Of a stretch of 64,000 nucleotides of DNA, positions 10,461 through 23,400 are shown one piece after another (within the stretch, counting starts at the first letter, position 1; each line of letters begins with the position of its first letter). The DNA lies in NCBI GenBank assembly GCA_011316305.1, contig SAUG01000148.1, positions 1 through 64,000 on the forward strand, written 5' to 3'. The stretch comes from Rusavskia elegans. Lineage: Eukaryota; Ascomycota; Lecanoromycetes; Teloschistales; Teloschistaceae. Position numbers and translations under genes: made by a program. The notes beneath the pieces are model-generated. The model was not told where the DNA came from. It searched no databases and saw nothing but the letters and a program-made list of their open reading frames with translations.

Positions 10461-12438
10461 TAGACTGGCCACTTCGATACGAATTTCTATTAGTATTTCG
10501 AGAATTCGATTTAAATTTTAGTAAATTAGGTCGACCCGATCTACTAAACGGTTCGAGTTAGTTTTTAATATTAGAACCGAAAATCGGATTAGATTATAAA
10601 ATTGAAATTAATAGTAATCCGATCCGACTTGATTTAGAATTATATTAAATAATTAAATACTATAGTTTTTATAAACGATTTTTATTTTAAATATATTATT
10701 TTTTTTAATGGTAAATAATTTAGATAATATAAAATAGTAGTATATTTCATTTAATACTAGTTAATATAATAGCCGGAATCTATATTATTATTTTTTAAAA
10801 AAATTCTAGACTATATATTTTTTTTCTATATCTTTTAATTATATAGAATTTAGTTATTAACTAGTTTATTTTTTTTAGCTATATTTCTAAATTCTTTATT
10901 AGATTTTTAATAAACTAAAAATTTTTAGTTTAGATAATAATATATCTAATATAGTTTACTATTGGATTAATATATAAATAATAATATATTATAATAATAT
11001 ATTTATTTATTAGATAAATAATAATATATACTTTTATAAAATTTTATAAAATTATTAATATCGTATTCTATATTTTGATAATTCCGGCTAAAAGAAATTT
11101 TATAGCAATATTTTTTAAAGATCTCGCGGTATAATCTAGTAAATAGTATTTTTAAAATTAGATTATTAAAATTCTTTTAATATTAATAAATATTTTAGAA
11201 AATAATTAAATTAACTTTTTATTTATATTTCTATTAATTAATTAGCTAGATTATTTAGGATATATTATTTTAAAATATTACCTTTATTATTATACTAGCA
11301 GATTTCTCTTTTTTTTTATCCGATTTTACTATTTTTAGTTTTTTTTAGATTTTTATAAATCGGATTTATAATATTTTTATATACTAGAATATCTTTTAGC
11401 GCTATTATATAGTTTATTATATTACTTTAATATATTACTATTAGCTATTTATACAGATAAATTATATTTTAATATAATACTATAAATTATATTATATAGT
11501 TCTTTAATAAATAATAATAGAGAAGTATTTTTTTATAGTAGATATATTAAAAAAATTAAAAGCTATAATATAGTTAAAAATCTAAAAACAATTTTTATAT
11601 ATAATTTTAGATAGACTATCTATTATTAAAACTATCTAGTAGAACTTTTACTACTATTTCGACTATATTTATTCTATAGTTTTCTTTAACTAGAAAAGAT
11701 TAACTAGTTTTTTATAAAATTTATTTTTAATATTAATAGCTATAGAAATACTAGATTATTAGTATTTAAACTCTTTATAGTAATTTAGATCCTACTAAAT
11801 AGTTCTATTATTATTTTAAAAGACTAATATTAGATAGTCGGTTCGAATTTTATTAATTATATTTTTAATAATCTATTTTTACTTTTATATAATTAATTAA
11901 ATTTTATAAATATAATATTAATAGATTAATATACCGTCTAGGTTATAAACTAACTAGAATAGATTTTATTTTAAAAAAAAAGATTTATTAGAAAAAACTT
12001 TACTAGATATATCGGTTTAGAAAATAGAAAAATAAAAATTAATTAAAAGATTAGATAATTTATATTAGTTTTAATTTATTATTGATATACTTTATATTTA
12101 TATTATGAATAATATAGAAAAGTAATATAGATATATAAATATTAATTTAATTATTATTTATTATTTAATAATAAAGAATCGATATCTATTTAAATAATAC
12201 CTAAGGTATTAATATAACTATATTATAAAAATAGTAATTTGTTAGAATTATAATATAGAATAGTAGTTTTTAGTAGTTTTAGTAAATTCAATCTAGAAAT
12301 TTAAATTTAATCTAGAACTAAATTAGTTTAATATTTAGAAAAATCGGAACTAACTCGGTTCGGTATTTAAAAAAATCGGAACCGGGTCGGATCGGTTTTT
12401 CTAACCCGGGTTCGAAATCCGATCCGACGGCCAGACTA
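10461..12438 (+). mobile_element. hAT-like element, long form
   Basis: The 1,978-bp element begins TAGACTGGCC and ends GGCCAGACTA. The flanking 8-mers are TTTTCTAT (10453-10460) and TTTTTTAT (12439-12446), identical but for one RIP-type C/T change. The subterminal regions hold GGTTCCGA-type inverted motifs shared with the short copies. The ~1.5-kb interior is found again, reversed, in 33857-35868 and in part at 36404-37252. An 8-bp target duplication is typical of hAT elements; no transposase motif is legible after RIP. Confidence 0.8.
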
Positions 12439-12692
12439 TTTTTTATAGACTAGAAATCAGTAAAAAAATCTATTATTATAAAAGAAAATAGATTTTCGCT
12501 TTTAAATAAAATTAGATTAAATTTGCTATAGAATTTATAATAGAAAAATTTATTTTATTATAAATGGAATATAATTAAATATATATTTTAATTTCTCTAT
12601 CTATTTACGGATAATAAGTTTTATATTTAATTAAATTTAAAGTTAATATAATAGTAAATTGATCGATAAATAGATTATTATAGTTTATTTTT

Positions 12693-13731
12693 TCTTTTAT
12701 AAAGCCTCTGTCCGGGATTTTAATTGAATCACTATATATATACGTTTTATCACCGTAGCTTTTTTACGATAATAACAGTACCTATTTATATAGCAAAGAA
12801 TTTTCGTAGTTAAAAGAAGCAGTTAAATAAAGTTTATAGCGTTAATCGTTTTTATTCTATTATATTTTCTATTTATTTACTATTATTTCTCTTTATAAAT
12901 ATATCTTTTATTATTCGTAGTCTTTTACGTAGATTCATTTATATCAGTTCGAAATACGTACGATTATAAATTATTAATATAGCTTCCAAGACTATCTACT
13001 AGACGGTAATATTATCTTTTACTTTTATTACTTTATCTTCGTCTATAGTCGTACCCGAACTTAGACAGCCTACTAATCTATCTAGATACTCGATAACTAC
13101 CAACTCGGTATCTAGTAGAATAAAAACTTTTACTAGAAATTTAATATAGTCGCTAAAACTATACGGTTTCGGCGGATTTAAAATACGAAATTTAAATATT
13201 ATAGTTAAAACCGACGGATTTCGAGATTTAAAGTCTATTATAGTAAACGGACTAGCGAGAACTCGGTCGACGTTATCGAATAGTTTAAGTTTAGCGGTTT
13301 CGAGCTCTATTTCTTTCTAATTAGAAAGATATTATAGTAGTTATAGATCTAGTATTATTAGTAGAGATTATATATATATTAATCTATATTGTTGGCTATT
13401 ACGGAAAATATATACGTAGGATATAATAGTATAATTAAATCAGTCCGTAGTAGTTATAGATACTGATAAAAAAAGACGAAGAAAAAACGACTGTACGATA
13501 TATATATATACGAAATCTCTGCTACGTTATATTTTAAATAAATTATAGAAATTTATATTACGAACGTATTACGGAATAGATTCGAGGCAATTTTATATAG
13601 TTTTATAATTTAAGTTAATTAGATTGAAATACTAGTTTTTATAATATATATCTAACGCTAGCGGACTAATATTAAAGTAAATTACTTATAAAATCGACGG
13701 TTAATCGGATATTAAAAAAATAAATAAAAGA
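12693..13731 (+). mobile_element. Retroposon-like family B, full copy 1
   Basis: A 1,039-bp unit flanked by 13-bp direct repeats ATAGTTTATTTTT (12680-12692 and 13732-13744), ending in an A-rich tail (about 13712-13731). It aligns over its whole length with 38906-39908. Variable long target duplications plus an A-rich end are hallmarks of target-primed (LINE/SINE-type) insertion. The longest frame runs on the opposite strand (see 39080-39535). Confidence 0.8.
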
Positions 13732-14059
13732 ATAGTTTATTTTTAGTAATTCATTTCTAATAAATAGATTTTTAGAAATATAAATTACAAGTTTTTTATA
13801 AAAAAAATTCGTTTTTTAATTTGTTTTAGTAAATTTATTCGAACGATTAAAAAAACTTTTTTTTCAAACTTTTATTAGTTATAACGTAACTATTAAATTA
13901 TAATTTCTAATATTAGATTACTCTAGTGTCGGATTTATCTAATTATTTCTTTTTATTTTTAAAATCTTTTTATACTATAAAGTATAAAGTTTTAATACGA
14001 ATATTTAAAGGATTATTTTATTTTTTATTATCGAATATCTTTTCTAGAAGACTTCTGTC

Positions 14060-14513
14060 TAGACTGGCCGTCGGATCGGATTTCGAATTTGAACTAAAAA
14101 AACCGATCCGATTCGAGTCGGTTCCGACTTTTTTTAGATATCGAATCGATAGATTTTCGGTTTTTAATTTATAATCCCATCCGATTTAAATAATCTATTA
14201 AATTTATAATACTCGTATAATTCTAATATAAAAGTTATAAAAATAATCTTGAAAAGTTCTAATTAATTAATTATATTATCTAGAAAGAAATTAGTTAAAG
14301 TAAATATATTATCAAAATATATTATTTTTATTAATAAGTAAATAATTAATTCATTATAATATTATACTATTAATAAAAATCTAGCGGATTTCTATTAAAT
14401 ATCCGGATTCGATCCGGAACCGATTATTTAATAAATCGAACCGATTCGATTTACTAAAAAATCGGATCGGATTATAAATACAGACGGAAATCCGTATTAA
14501 AATAGCTAGACTA
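14060..14513 (-). mobile_element. hAT-like short element (MITE)
   Basis: This 454-bp copy lies between TAGACTGGCC at the left and GCTAGACTA at the right. It is inverted relative to the 10461 copy, as the CCGACGGCC-type end comes first. The flanks (CTTCTGTC and CTTCTAGT) share CTTCT, suggesting a decayed 8-bp duplication. Two small open frames that overlap it are by-products of the repeat. Confidence 0.7.
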
Positions 14514-14535
14514 CTTCTAGTCGAAGTTATATTAG

Positions 14536-14540
<5 letters not shown>

Positions 14541-14570
<30 letters not shown>
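14541..14570. repeat. (TA)n microsatellite
   Basis: About 30 bp of uninterrupted TA dinucleotides lie directly at the junction with family C copy 1. A similar TA run borders the equivalent end of copy 2 at about 38400-38420. Confidence 0.9.
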
Positions 14571-14573
<3 letters not shown>

Positions 14574-15440
14574 GACGTAAGATACGACATTAATTACTAT
14601 ATTTACGTATAAAGAAATCTTTATAATTAAAGATATATTCGTTAGACAAAGTTTATAGCGCAGTTAATTACTTCTATTCAACTTTTTTTTTTATTTAATT
14701 ACGATTCTTCTATTATCTAGTCTTTTTTCGACGTTATAAATATTTATAAATATCTAATATTCCCGCTACATCTATCTATTATACGACGAAGTAATTATCT
14801 ATAGTTATGGTTTCAACTATATTTATTATATAATAATATAACCCGTATCTGAACGTTTTATTAAACTTTTAAAATATTTCTTGATTTATATAATTTTAAC
14901 AAAGTTAATAGATAGTATATTAGTTACTATAACTAGAAGTTTCATCCGATCGATTAGATTAAAAAAAGATAGAAAAGTCGGATAATACGTTTTAAAAACA
15001 ATAAAAAAAATCTTTATCGAAGTTGAAAAATATTATTCTAGCTATAATAAAATAGCTAAGGACCGGACGGATAGATATAAAGATTACAGATATATTATCG
15101 ACTGGTTTAGTTTATAGCTATAGCTATTAAAGGAATATATACGTATATAAAAACTTCTAAACTTATTATATTAATAAAAGAAAAAGAAAAAATAGCGATA
15201 ATTACGAGGTATATTTATCTATTTTGAATTTCTATATGAGTTAAATTATCGGTAGAAAGATACGTTAAATTACTAAATAAATTTTAAAAATTAAAATTCC
15301 AAGAAACCGTTATTTATATTAAATAAATTAAAATATAAATTATAATATCGTATATTCGATATTGATATACTAACGTTTAATTTATTTATCGAACCATTGG
15401 TTTATCGGATATCAAAATTAAAACCAAATTAATTAAAATT
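14571..15440 (+). mobile_element. Retroposon-like family C, copy 1 (heavily RIPed)
   Basis: This region is the reverse complement of about 37512-38422. Shared blocks include GCGCAGTTAATTACTTCTAT at one end and AACCATTGGTTTATCGGATAT at the other (with RIP differences). It is far more mutated than copy 2 and its coding frame is lost. Both ends resemble those of family B, for example the CAGCAAAGAA(T)TTTC and GGTAxCCGGT-type blocks. Confidence 0.7.
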
Positions 15441-15813
15441 TATCAAATATAGTAATCAAATAAACGGCTATCGGAATACTAGTATTTTTTTAAATTTTCG
15501 GCTATTAATCGCGTATACGAAGTTTATTTTAAAAAATAGATAAAAAAGATATTATTATTATTTTTACTTCCGTCCGGTTTTATATTATCTAGCCGTCTAG
15601 AAAGACCATTAATAGAATTAAATTTATTCTTTTAATATTCGATATAGAAATCGAATATTACGAATCTTTTAATCTATCGGATTTATTTTAGATTAAAGAT
15701 TTTATATAATATAATATCGCTGAAATTTCTATAATCTATCAATATATAAATAGATTTTATTACTATTTTATTAATAATATTTTCAAATTTTAAAATAATA
15801 AATAATTATATAT

Positions 15814-16240
15814 AGTTTAGACGACGTAGTAATAGAAATTGCGTGATTTGGCGGCCTAACGTATCCAACGTTTCATTTCGGAATTAGCGGAATTAATCCG
15901 GAGGGTCGAAGGTTCGAATCTCTCGAAAGTTAACCTAATAATTAAGTTTTTTTCTAATCGACTAAATCGATTTTTATATAGAGTTTTTATATAGAAGATT
16001 TATATAGTAAATCGTCTCGGTTTAGCCGATTTAATTGAAAGAAATTAGATTAATTAATAAAGTTAAATAGATTTCGAATTTACTTTTGATTTTAGTCCAG
16101 ATTTAGTTCTTTCGAAAATCTTTATTTCGAGTTTTCGGTGAAATAATTAAATATTAAATAAATACGTAAATTGGTCGATTTAATATTTCTAATATAAAAC
16201 TATAAAAGATTAAAATCAAAATCCGAAGAATAAATCGAAT
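15814..16240 (+). mobile_element. tRNA-derived SINE, diverged copy
   Basis: It aligns end to end with the SINE at 19428-19871. It has a degraded A-box region, a legible B box GGTTCGAATC at about 15911-15920, repeated TTTTATATAGAG units, the TTTTAGTCCAGAT block, and the CAAAATCCGAA 3' end. Differences are mostly C/T and G/A, as expected of RIP. Confidence 0.8.
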
Positions 16241-17231
16241 CGATATAATTTTTTATTATATATATTCAAACGGATTTATACGTTTTTATATTTTCGATTT
16301 GTTAAAATAATAAAATACTATTATTTATTAATATATAACTTGTTTAGAAGTATACTGATAACTCGATTTAATATATCGGTTTCTATGAAGATTTTAATTT
16401 TTAATCCTAATATTTTAGAATAGATATATTTATAAAAATATTTTTAAATTTATTAAAAGTTTTTTACGCGTTTATTAACTATTCGAAAAAAAAATTTAAA
16501 TACTTTTTTTTTGTTTCTTTTGTTAAATCTATTAAAGGAACTATAATTAAAGAAATTTTAAAATAAAATATCTATAAAATTCTATAAAATCCGGATATAC
16601 TAAAATATCTTTTATATTTTAAAACGTAGATTCATTTACTATAGTTTTAATTTTTAACTATTTTATTCAAATAAATTTTTCCCGATAATAAATTCTAGAA
16701 ATGCAATTTCTATTCGATCAAACGCGTAATTTATAAACTTTATATATAGTTAATAAATGGATGGAACTTTATATATTTTATTAATATATATCTTTTTTTT
16801 CATCTATTTATAAATAAAATCAAATATTATAAAATTAAACTATAAAAAAGATATTATAATCAAGATTTCAAATATTATTAGTATATAATTAAAAAAACGC
16901 AAGCGTATTAATAGAATTAAAAAATATTATCTAAATTTAATATTAGCCGAATTAAATATTAAATTTTATTTTCTATTTATTATTTTTTTTATATAAATAA
17001 TAAAATAGATATTTCGAATATTAATTTTTGTAGACGGCTATATATATATAAATCGATCTAGTATTTCGGATAGAAAAAATAATAAATTTTTATTTTTATT
17101 TGTAATTTTATTAAACTTTTAATAGTGATAATAAAATATAGATTATCGTTCGACTTTTTTATAAACAGAATAGAAACCCCGATAGAATTATTTAATAGAC
17201 GAATCTATTTTTTTTTTCAATATATTAGAAA
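16241..17231. other. Unassigned AT-rich DNA
   Basis: I recognise no repeat family, RNA gene or protein frame in these ~990 bases; composition is extreme AT with RIP-type dinucleotide bias. Confidence 0.4.
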
Positions 17232-17740
17232 TAGACTGGCTATTTCGAATCGGGTTCCCGTCGGTATTTCGGAAATCCGATTTGAATTTTAACGAATCGA
17301 TCCGATCCGATCCGCTAAACGGTCCGGATCGGTTTTTAAAATAAAAACCGAGATTTAAATTAAATTATAAAGTGAAAACTAATAAAAATCAGATTTAATT
17401 CGTTAAATCTTCTATATATAATATAGTACTATAATTATTATAATATAATAATATTTATATTTATTTATTTAATTAATTTTATATAAAGGTAATATTTTTA
17501 GATAATATATTTAATATAACTAGAGGTTCTTTAAATAGATAGATATAATTTTTATACTAGAATTATTCTTTTATACTAGGATTTAGCAGGTTTAATAATT
17601 TTAGCGGGTCGAATCCGAGTCGATTCGATATCTAAAAAAATCGGAATCGATTCGATTTAATATCTAGAAAAATCGGAACCGATTCGGATTAGATCGATTT
17701 TTCTAACCCGGATTCGAAACCCGACCCGACGGCCAATCTA
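17232..17740 (+). mobile_element. hAT-like short element (MITE)
   Basis: 509 bp from TAGACTGGC to CCAATCTA. The flanking 8-mers are ATTAGAAA and ACTAGAAA, one C/T difference. Both subterminal regions keep the GC-rich ends (GGGTTCCCGTCGG left; CCCGACCCGACGGCC right). Confidence 0.85.
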
Positions 17741-18854
17741 ACTAGAAAAATATTTTCGAATAGCTATAAATTAATTCTAGAATGAATTATTAATAGATTT
17801 TATTCTAGAAATTTTTTCGATTCCCGATATTAATTATATATTAGATTTACTTATAAATATTTAATTTATTTAATTAATTTTTGGAAAATATATCTATAAA
17901 ATTTTTAATTTAAAAAAACAATTTTATTTTATTCTAAAATATTATAGAATCGTATTTCGCAGCCGATCTATTTATATATTTAAAATGAAATTTTTAGAAT
18001 AAAATAATATAGATTAATTTTTATTTTTGATAATTAGATTTATAAGATTTATAAATTCTTTAATATTATTAATCTCGATATTATATTACTATAATATTAT
18101 AGGAAAAAATTATTTCTTCCGATAATAGATAATATCATTTAATAAAATATTATAAACTATTTTATAAAAATATAAATATCTAAAAACTATATTATAATTC
18201 TCTATATTGATTTTGTAAAATTTAGTTCATTAATTTTTAGAAATTTTTTCTCGGTTTTCAAAACTAACTTTTATTTTATAAATTCTATAAAAGCGTATAA
18301 TACGACTATCGATTATTTGAATATTTCTAAAATTACTATTACCTTCGAATATATTATTTTATTTTATTTATTATTAGAAAATGGAATTTCTTTTAATTTT
18401 AGAAATTAGAATCTATAAAATATTAAATATAGAAATTTCCTCCTAGATTATTAATATATATATCGAAAGTAATGATAAAAAAATAATTTTCATTTCAATA
18501 TATAATCTAATATATTAGCTGTATATTTTAGTCTTTTACTTTTTCTGATTATAAACTTTTATTTTAATTTTTTTAATTTTCGACGTATTTAAAATAAATA
18601 GAATTATTAATTTTATATTTTTAATATTTATAGATAAAGTCGATAGTATTAATTTCTATAATTTTAAACTATATCGAAATATTAATTCAGTATATATTCG
18701 GATTTCTGCCGTCTTTTATATTATAATTTCTTTTTTTATTTCTATCGTTTTAATCCTTTCGATTTTAATTTTTTCGGTTTTAATTATTATTTTTATTACC
18801 GTTTTTTCTATAAAGTTAACGATTATTTCTTAATTTAATACCGTCTAGATCTTT
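17741..18854. other. Unassigned AT-rich DNA
   Basis: No gene or identifiable mobile element was seen in this ~1.1-kb stretch. Its later part (about 18,700-18,850) is pyrimidine-rich on the + strand. Confidence 0.4.
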
Positions 18855-19845
18855 GTATGGATTGTACAACGGTTATATAACGGTTATATATCGATTGAAA
18901 AACGTTATAGTAAAGTTATAAAAAGTGATATAACGTTAAAGTAAAATTATAGAAGATTATATAACGTTATAGTAGAGTTTTATCATTTTATAACGTTTTA
19001 GTAACGTTGCTAAAACGTTATAAAAGGATTACTAATACGTTACAAAAACGTTGTCGATTTATTAATAGAATGTTATAGAGTTTTAGTATAAAATAAACTA
19101 TAAATATAATTTCTAAACATCTATTAATATAGATTACTTTTATTAAATAGTTATAGAAACAATATAATATATATATATAAATAATTTTTCTTTAAATCTA
19201 GCGTAGAACGAGGGTTCGAATTTCTAGTTAGATTCGACTTTTAGTCGAAAAAATCTTTCGTTAAAAAATTTTAAAAAAATTTCTAGAACGTAGTTCAATC
19301 GATATTTCGATATAGAATTAAGATTCCAGGCGGCTTAGAAGCGGTCTATCGACCTACTAAATTTGAAGTCGATAGGTCGATTTTTAATTTACTATTTTAA
19401 CATTTTTATAATGTTATATAAACGTTAGGCCTGGGTGGCGCAGTGGCAACGCTGCGTGACCTGGAGGCCCGGCGGATCCAGCGTTCTTCGGAGTTAACGG
19501 AGTTAATCCGACGGGCCGGGAGTTCGAATCCCTCGAAGGCTAACCCTAATACTTGAGTTTTTTCTATCGACAAAGTCGGTTTTATACAGAGGGTTTATAC
19601 AGAGGGTTTATACAGTGGATTATCTTGGCTTGAAATAGCTGATTCGATCGAAGGAAATTGAGTTAATTAAGGTTAAATAAATCACGGTTTCCCTCTGGGT
19701 TTTAGTCCAGATCTAGCTCTTTCGGGAGTTTTTAATTCGAGTTTTCGGTAAAATACTTGAATACCAAAAATTGCGTAATCTGATCGATTTAACGCCTCTA
19801 GCGTTAGAATCGTAAAAGATTAAAATCAAAATCCGAATGATTAAT

Positions 19846-19880
<35 letters not shown>

Positions 19881-20100
19881 GTTATAAAACCGTTATATAA
19901 TCTTTCGGTAACGTTATATAACTATACTAGAATATTGAAAAACTGATAAATTATATAACGTTAGAGATAATAGATATTTATAACGTTTCAAAATTTTAAA
20001 ACGTTGTATAACGATTATATAACGTTATAGAAAAACTATATAAAAGATATACAACGTTGCGAAAAGATTATATAACGGTTGTTTAACGGTAATATAATCT
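18855..20100. repeat. AACGTT-rich irregular repeat region
   Basis: The palindrome AACGTT, usually as TAACGTTATA or a one-base variant, recurs more than a dozen times at irregular spacing on both sides of the SINE at 19428-19871. Related units such as TTATATAACGGTT lie at both outer ends (about 18875 and 20072). The inner flank 19190-19395 is non-repetitive and includes a B-box-like GGTTCGAATT at 19213. It could be a decayed satellite or foldback element. Confidence 0.6.
19428..19871 (+). mobile_element. tRNA-derived SINE, best preserved copy
   Basis: The element is flanked by 13-bp direct repeats TATATAAACGTTA (19415-19427 and 19872-19884). The 5' head carries RNA polymerase III promoter elements: an A box TGGCGCAGTGG (19436-19446) and a B box GTTCGAATCCC (19522-19532). 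The unrelated ~330-bp body includes repeated TTTATACAGAG units and the 3' end is (AT)n. Head, body, simple-sequence tail and target duplication together define a SINE. It is much less RIPed than its surroundings. No protein is encoded. Confidence 0.88.
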
Positions 20101-20116
20101 ACTAGTATACTATAAC

Positions 20117-20574
20117 TAGACTGGTTATCGAATCGGATTTCGAATCTAGATTAGCTAATCCGATTCGGTTCCGAGTTAAATTCGAAAATTGGAAATTTAT
20201 CTACAAAAACTATAAGGATCTAATATAAAAATTTTATTCCAATATAAAAATTATATATATTTATTTAAAATAAATCTAATTATTTAACTACGTTAGTTAA
20301 AAGAATTCTAATTAGAATAAATATATTATCTAAATATATTATCTTTATTTATAATTAAATAGTTTTTAAATTATAGTATTAGATTATATTAGTTGTAGAA
20401 ATATACTATATATAAAAGATTTAGCGAGTCGAATTAAATTTTTATTAATTTCTATTATATAATCCGATTCGATTTTCGATTTTAATTTTAGAAACCGATC
20501 TATACCGTTTAGTGGGTCGGATTAAATTAATTTATTAAAATTTAAATGGAATCCGTATCGAAGTAGCCAATCTA
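20117..20574 (-). mobile_element. hAT-like short element (MITE) with perfect TSD
   Basis: 458 bp from TAGACTGG to CCAATCTA, inverted relative to the 17232 copy. The flanking 8-mers are identical: ACTATAAC at 20109-20116 and 20575-20582. This is the cleanest evidence for an 8-bp target duplication in the family. Confidence 0.9.
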
Positions 20575-20582
20575 ACTATAAC

Positions 20583-23400
20583 GATATTTTTCAATTTACT
20601 TTTTAATTCAATTTCGTAGCGATTAGTAAAATTTATAGGAGATATTCGATATTAATATACTATTTAAAAAGAATTTAGTAATTGATAATAAATCTTTTAT
20701 TATTATAAGTAAAATATCATTATAAATAAAATTTTCAACTGTAATTTATTAATTTTTTATTCATTTCTTTTTATTTAGCAAAATATCGAGTTTTTTTCGA
20801 AAAAATAAATAAAGTATTTATAAAATTCTAAAACGATTCACTACGGTAATTTCGTTTATTTAATTATTTTAAATATATTTTTAGAATCAAATTATCGAAT
20901 TATAAAATTATTGATAAAACTTTTTAAATATTGATAGAATATTTCATTAATTAGTTATACATTTATTATTTATTTATATAAAGTTTTCTTAATATATTTT
21001 CTAAAATAGTCTTTTATTTATTACTATTAGCCGATTAGCTAAATTAATTTTTATATTATTATTTTCGTTTTCGAATTTCAATTAATAGAAAAAATTATTG
21101 ATTGTTATTTTATCGATTTAAATAAAAAACGAATTATAATAATTGAAATTTTATTTTTTAGATATTAGAATTTTAGAGCCTTTTTTTCTAGATAATTTTA
21201 AAAATCTATTATTATTATAAACGCGACAGTATTCTATTACGTTTCTATATTTTATATATTTAAAATCTCGTTCAAATTCTACTTCGCGAACTTTTATTTT
21301 TGGAAATTATATTTCTATCTATTCTTCTAGTTATTATAGGAGTAATTAAATTGAATATAATCAGTTTAAAAATTAGATATAATTTTCTAGTATATTACTA
21401 GTTCTCGGATTATTTTAAAGATTTTATTACTACTATTAGATAATACTAAAATTTTTTTAAAATTATCGATAATATTAATATTACTATTCTTATCTACATT
21501 TCTAGTAATAGTATTAAAAAGATCCAATTATTATCTTTTAAACTCGCGCGTATTATTATATATTATTATTTCTTTTAAAAATATTATTACAATTAAATAG
21601 TTTTAATATTTCGGATTAATTAGAACTATAGAATCTAGATTACGTTTAATAAACTAGGTAGTAAATAGATATAAAAAAAGAGTCTATTAGATATTAGAAT
21701 TAAAAAATAGAAAGAAAAATATATTTATATAGATATTTTATTTTATTAGAATTTCCAGTTACTAACGTATTTAGTATCTGAAAGATTTAACAACTGCTTC
21801 GCAGTATAGTAAATTCTCTCGGCCTTATATATTTTATCTACTAGTTCTATATCTTTCGGCTTTCGAATGAAAATATTATAAAATATTAAAGTAACAATTT
21901 ATTAGAAATAATTAATACTTTAGAAATATTAATAAATAAAAGAAGAGGATATACTATATTCTATAGAATATTAGTAACGATAAATTTAAAAAAAAATTAT
22001 ATTTACTATAGAAATCCGTCTATAGTACGCTAGTAAAAGATATAAAACGGAAATCTTCTATCGAAATATTATTAGATTTATATAATTCCATTTTAGTTAT
22101 AGTTTTTTTTTAAAAAAAATCTAAAATATAGTCTGAAAACTTTTATAATATTGGCTTTAATAAATAATAATAAAATAAAAATAATATATAGAAAAATATA
22201 TACCGGGAATTAATAGTAAAATCTTTAAAAAAAACTTTTTAAAGTTTTAATAAAATAACTATTATACAATTTATTTTATCTATAGATAAACTATCGTTTT
22301 TATAATATTATAGAAGTACTATAATTTAGCCGGTCTATTTAATAATTAACAATTTGGAAAATAGATATCATTATAGCTAAATACGCCTTTTATTCGTACT
22401 TTTAAATAAAATTCCTATCGTAAAAATAAATAAAAAAATTTGGAAAAAATCTAAGGTTTTAATTATATTATAAATTAATAAAAGTAATACTTAAACGTAC
22501 GAATTTAAAATATATAAATTAAATCTTTTATTAGTACGATAGTTTCTATATAATAGAACTTTATATATTCGTAATATATAATTTTAAAAAACTTTTACAT
22601 TTTTAATATCAATATTTTCTATATTAATAGAAATGCGAAGAAATATTTTTCTATTATTACAAGCTTTATAATAGACTATTAAAAATGTATCTTTGTTATA
22701 GAAATTGAAGAAAACTATTATTATTTTATTTAAAATATATAAATATACTATCGATTGAATATAGAAATAATAGAAAAAGTATATATAGAATTCTAGCTAT
22801 ATATCCAATAAATAAATATTAGTAATATTAAATTAAACCCGCAAAAAATCCAATATAGAAAATAATAAAAAATAAAATCTATTTTTATCCGACTTGCCGA
22901 ATAATAACGAATTCGATAAATCTAAAAAAAACTATATTTAGTTTTAACCCGAATAATAACCGATAGATAAAAAAAAGATATCTATCTAAAATCTAATTTT
23001 ATCTAAAAATAAAACTCTATTAATATCTACAATATATAATCTATTAATATTTTAAGATTTTTATTAAAAAATTTAGTAATACGAGTTATATATTCGTGAT
23101 ATCCAAAAGTTTAACACTTTTTTAATCAGACTAACGCTGCCAATTTCCAATAGAAAAACTGTATAAATATAAATTCCGTGATACGAATATTGTTTATAGC
23201 TATCTGATTCGTAGATATACCCGGTTTGATATAGACTAAAACTAAATATCTAAACGATACGAATAATAATATATTGATATTGTAAAAGTTATAGAATTTA
23301 GTAATAGTTTAAATCGTTAATTAATAGTCGGAATAGAAAATAAAATATAAACGTTAAACGCGTTATATAAACTCTGAAAATATAATTAGAACGTATAGAG
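20583..23400. other. AT-rich DNA with repeat D copy 2
   Basis: Mostly unassigned. About 21655-21850 resembles 9175-9400 (repeat D). The rightmost part may contain the 5' region of the gypsy element that begins to be legible after 23.8 kb, but no LTR could be delimited. Confidence 0.4.

Noticed and set aside
13926..14174. 82-aa + frame, and the 69-aa minus frame at 14381-14590
   Set aside because: Both overlap the hAT-like MITE at 14060-14513 and its flanks; the second includes the TA microsatellite translated as IYIYIY.
19428..19560. Stand-alone tRNA gene suggested by A and B boxes
   Set aside because: Box spacing is too long, the body continues for 330 bp, and the same unit recurs with target duplications, so it is a SINE head.
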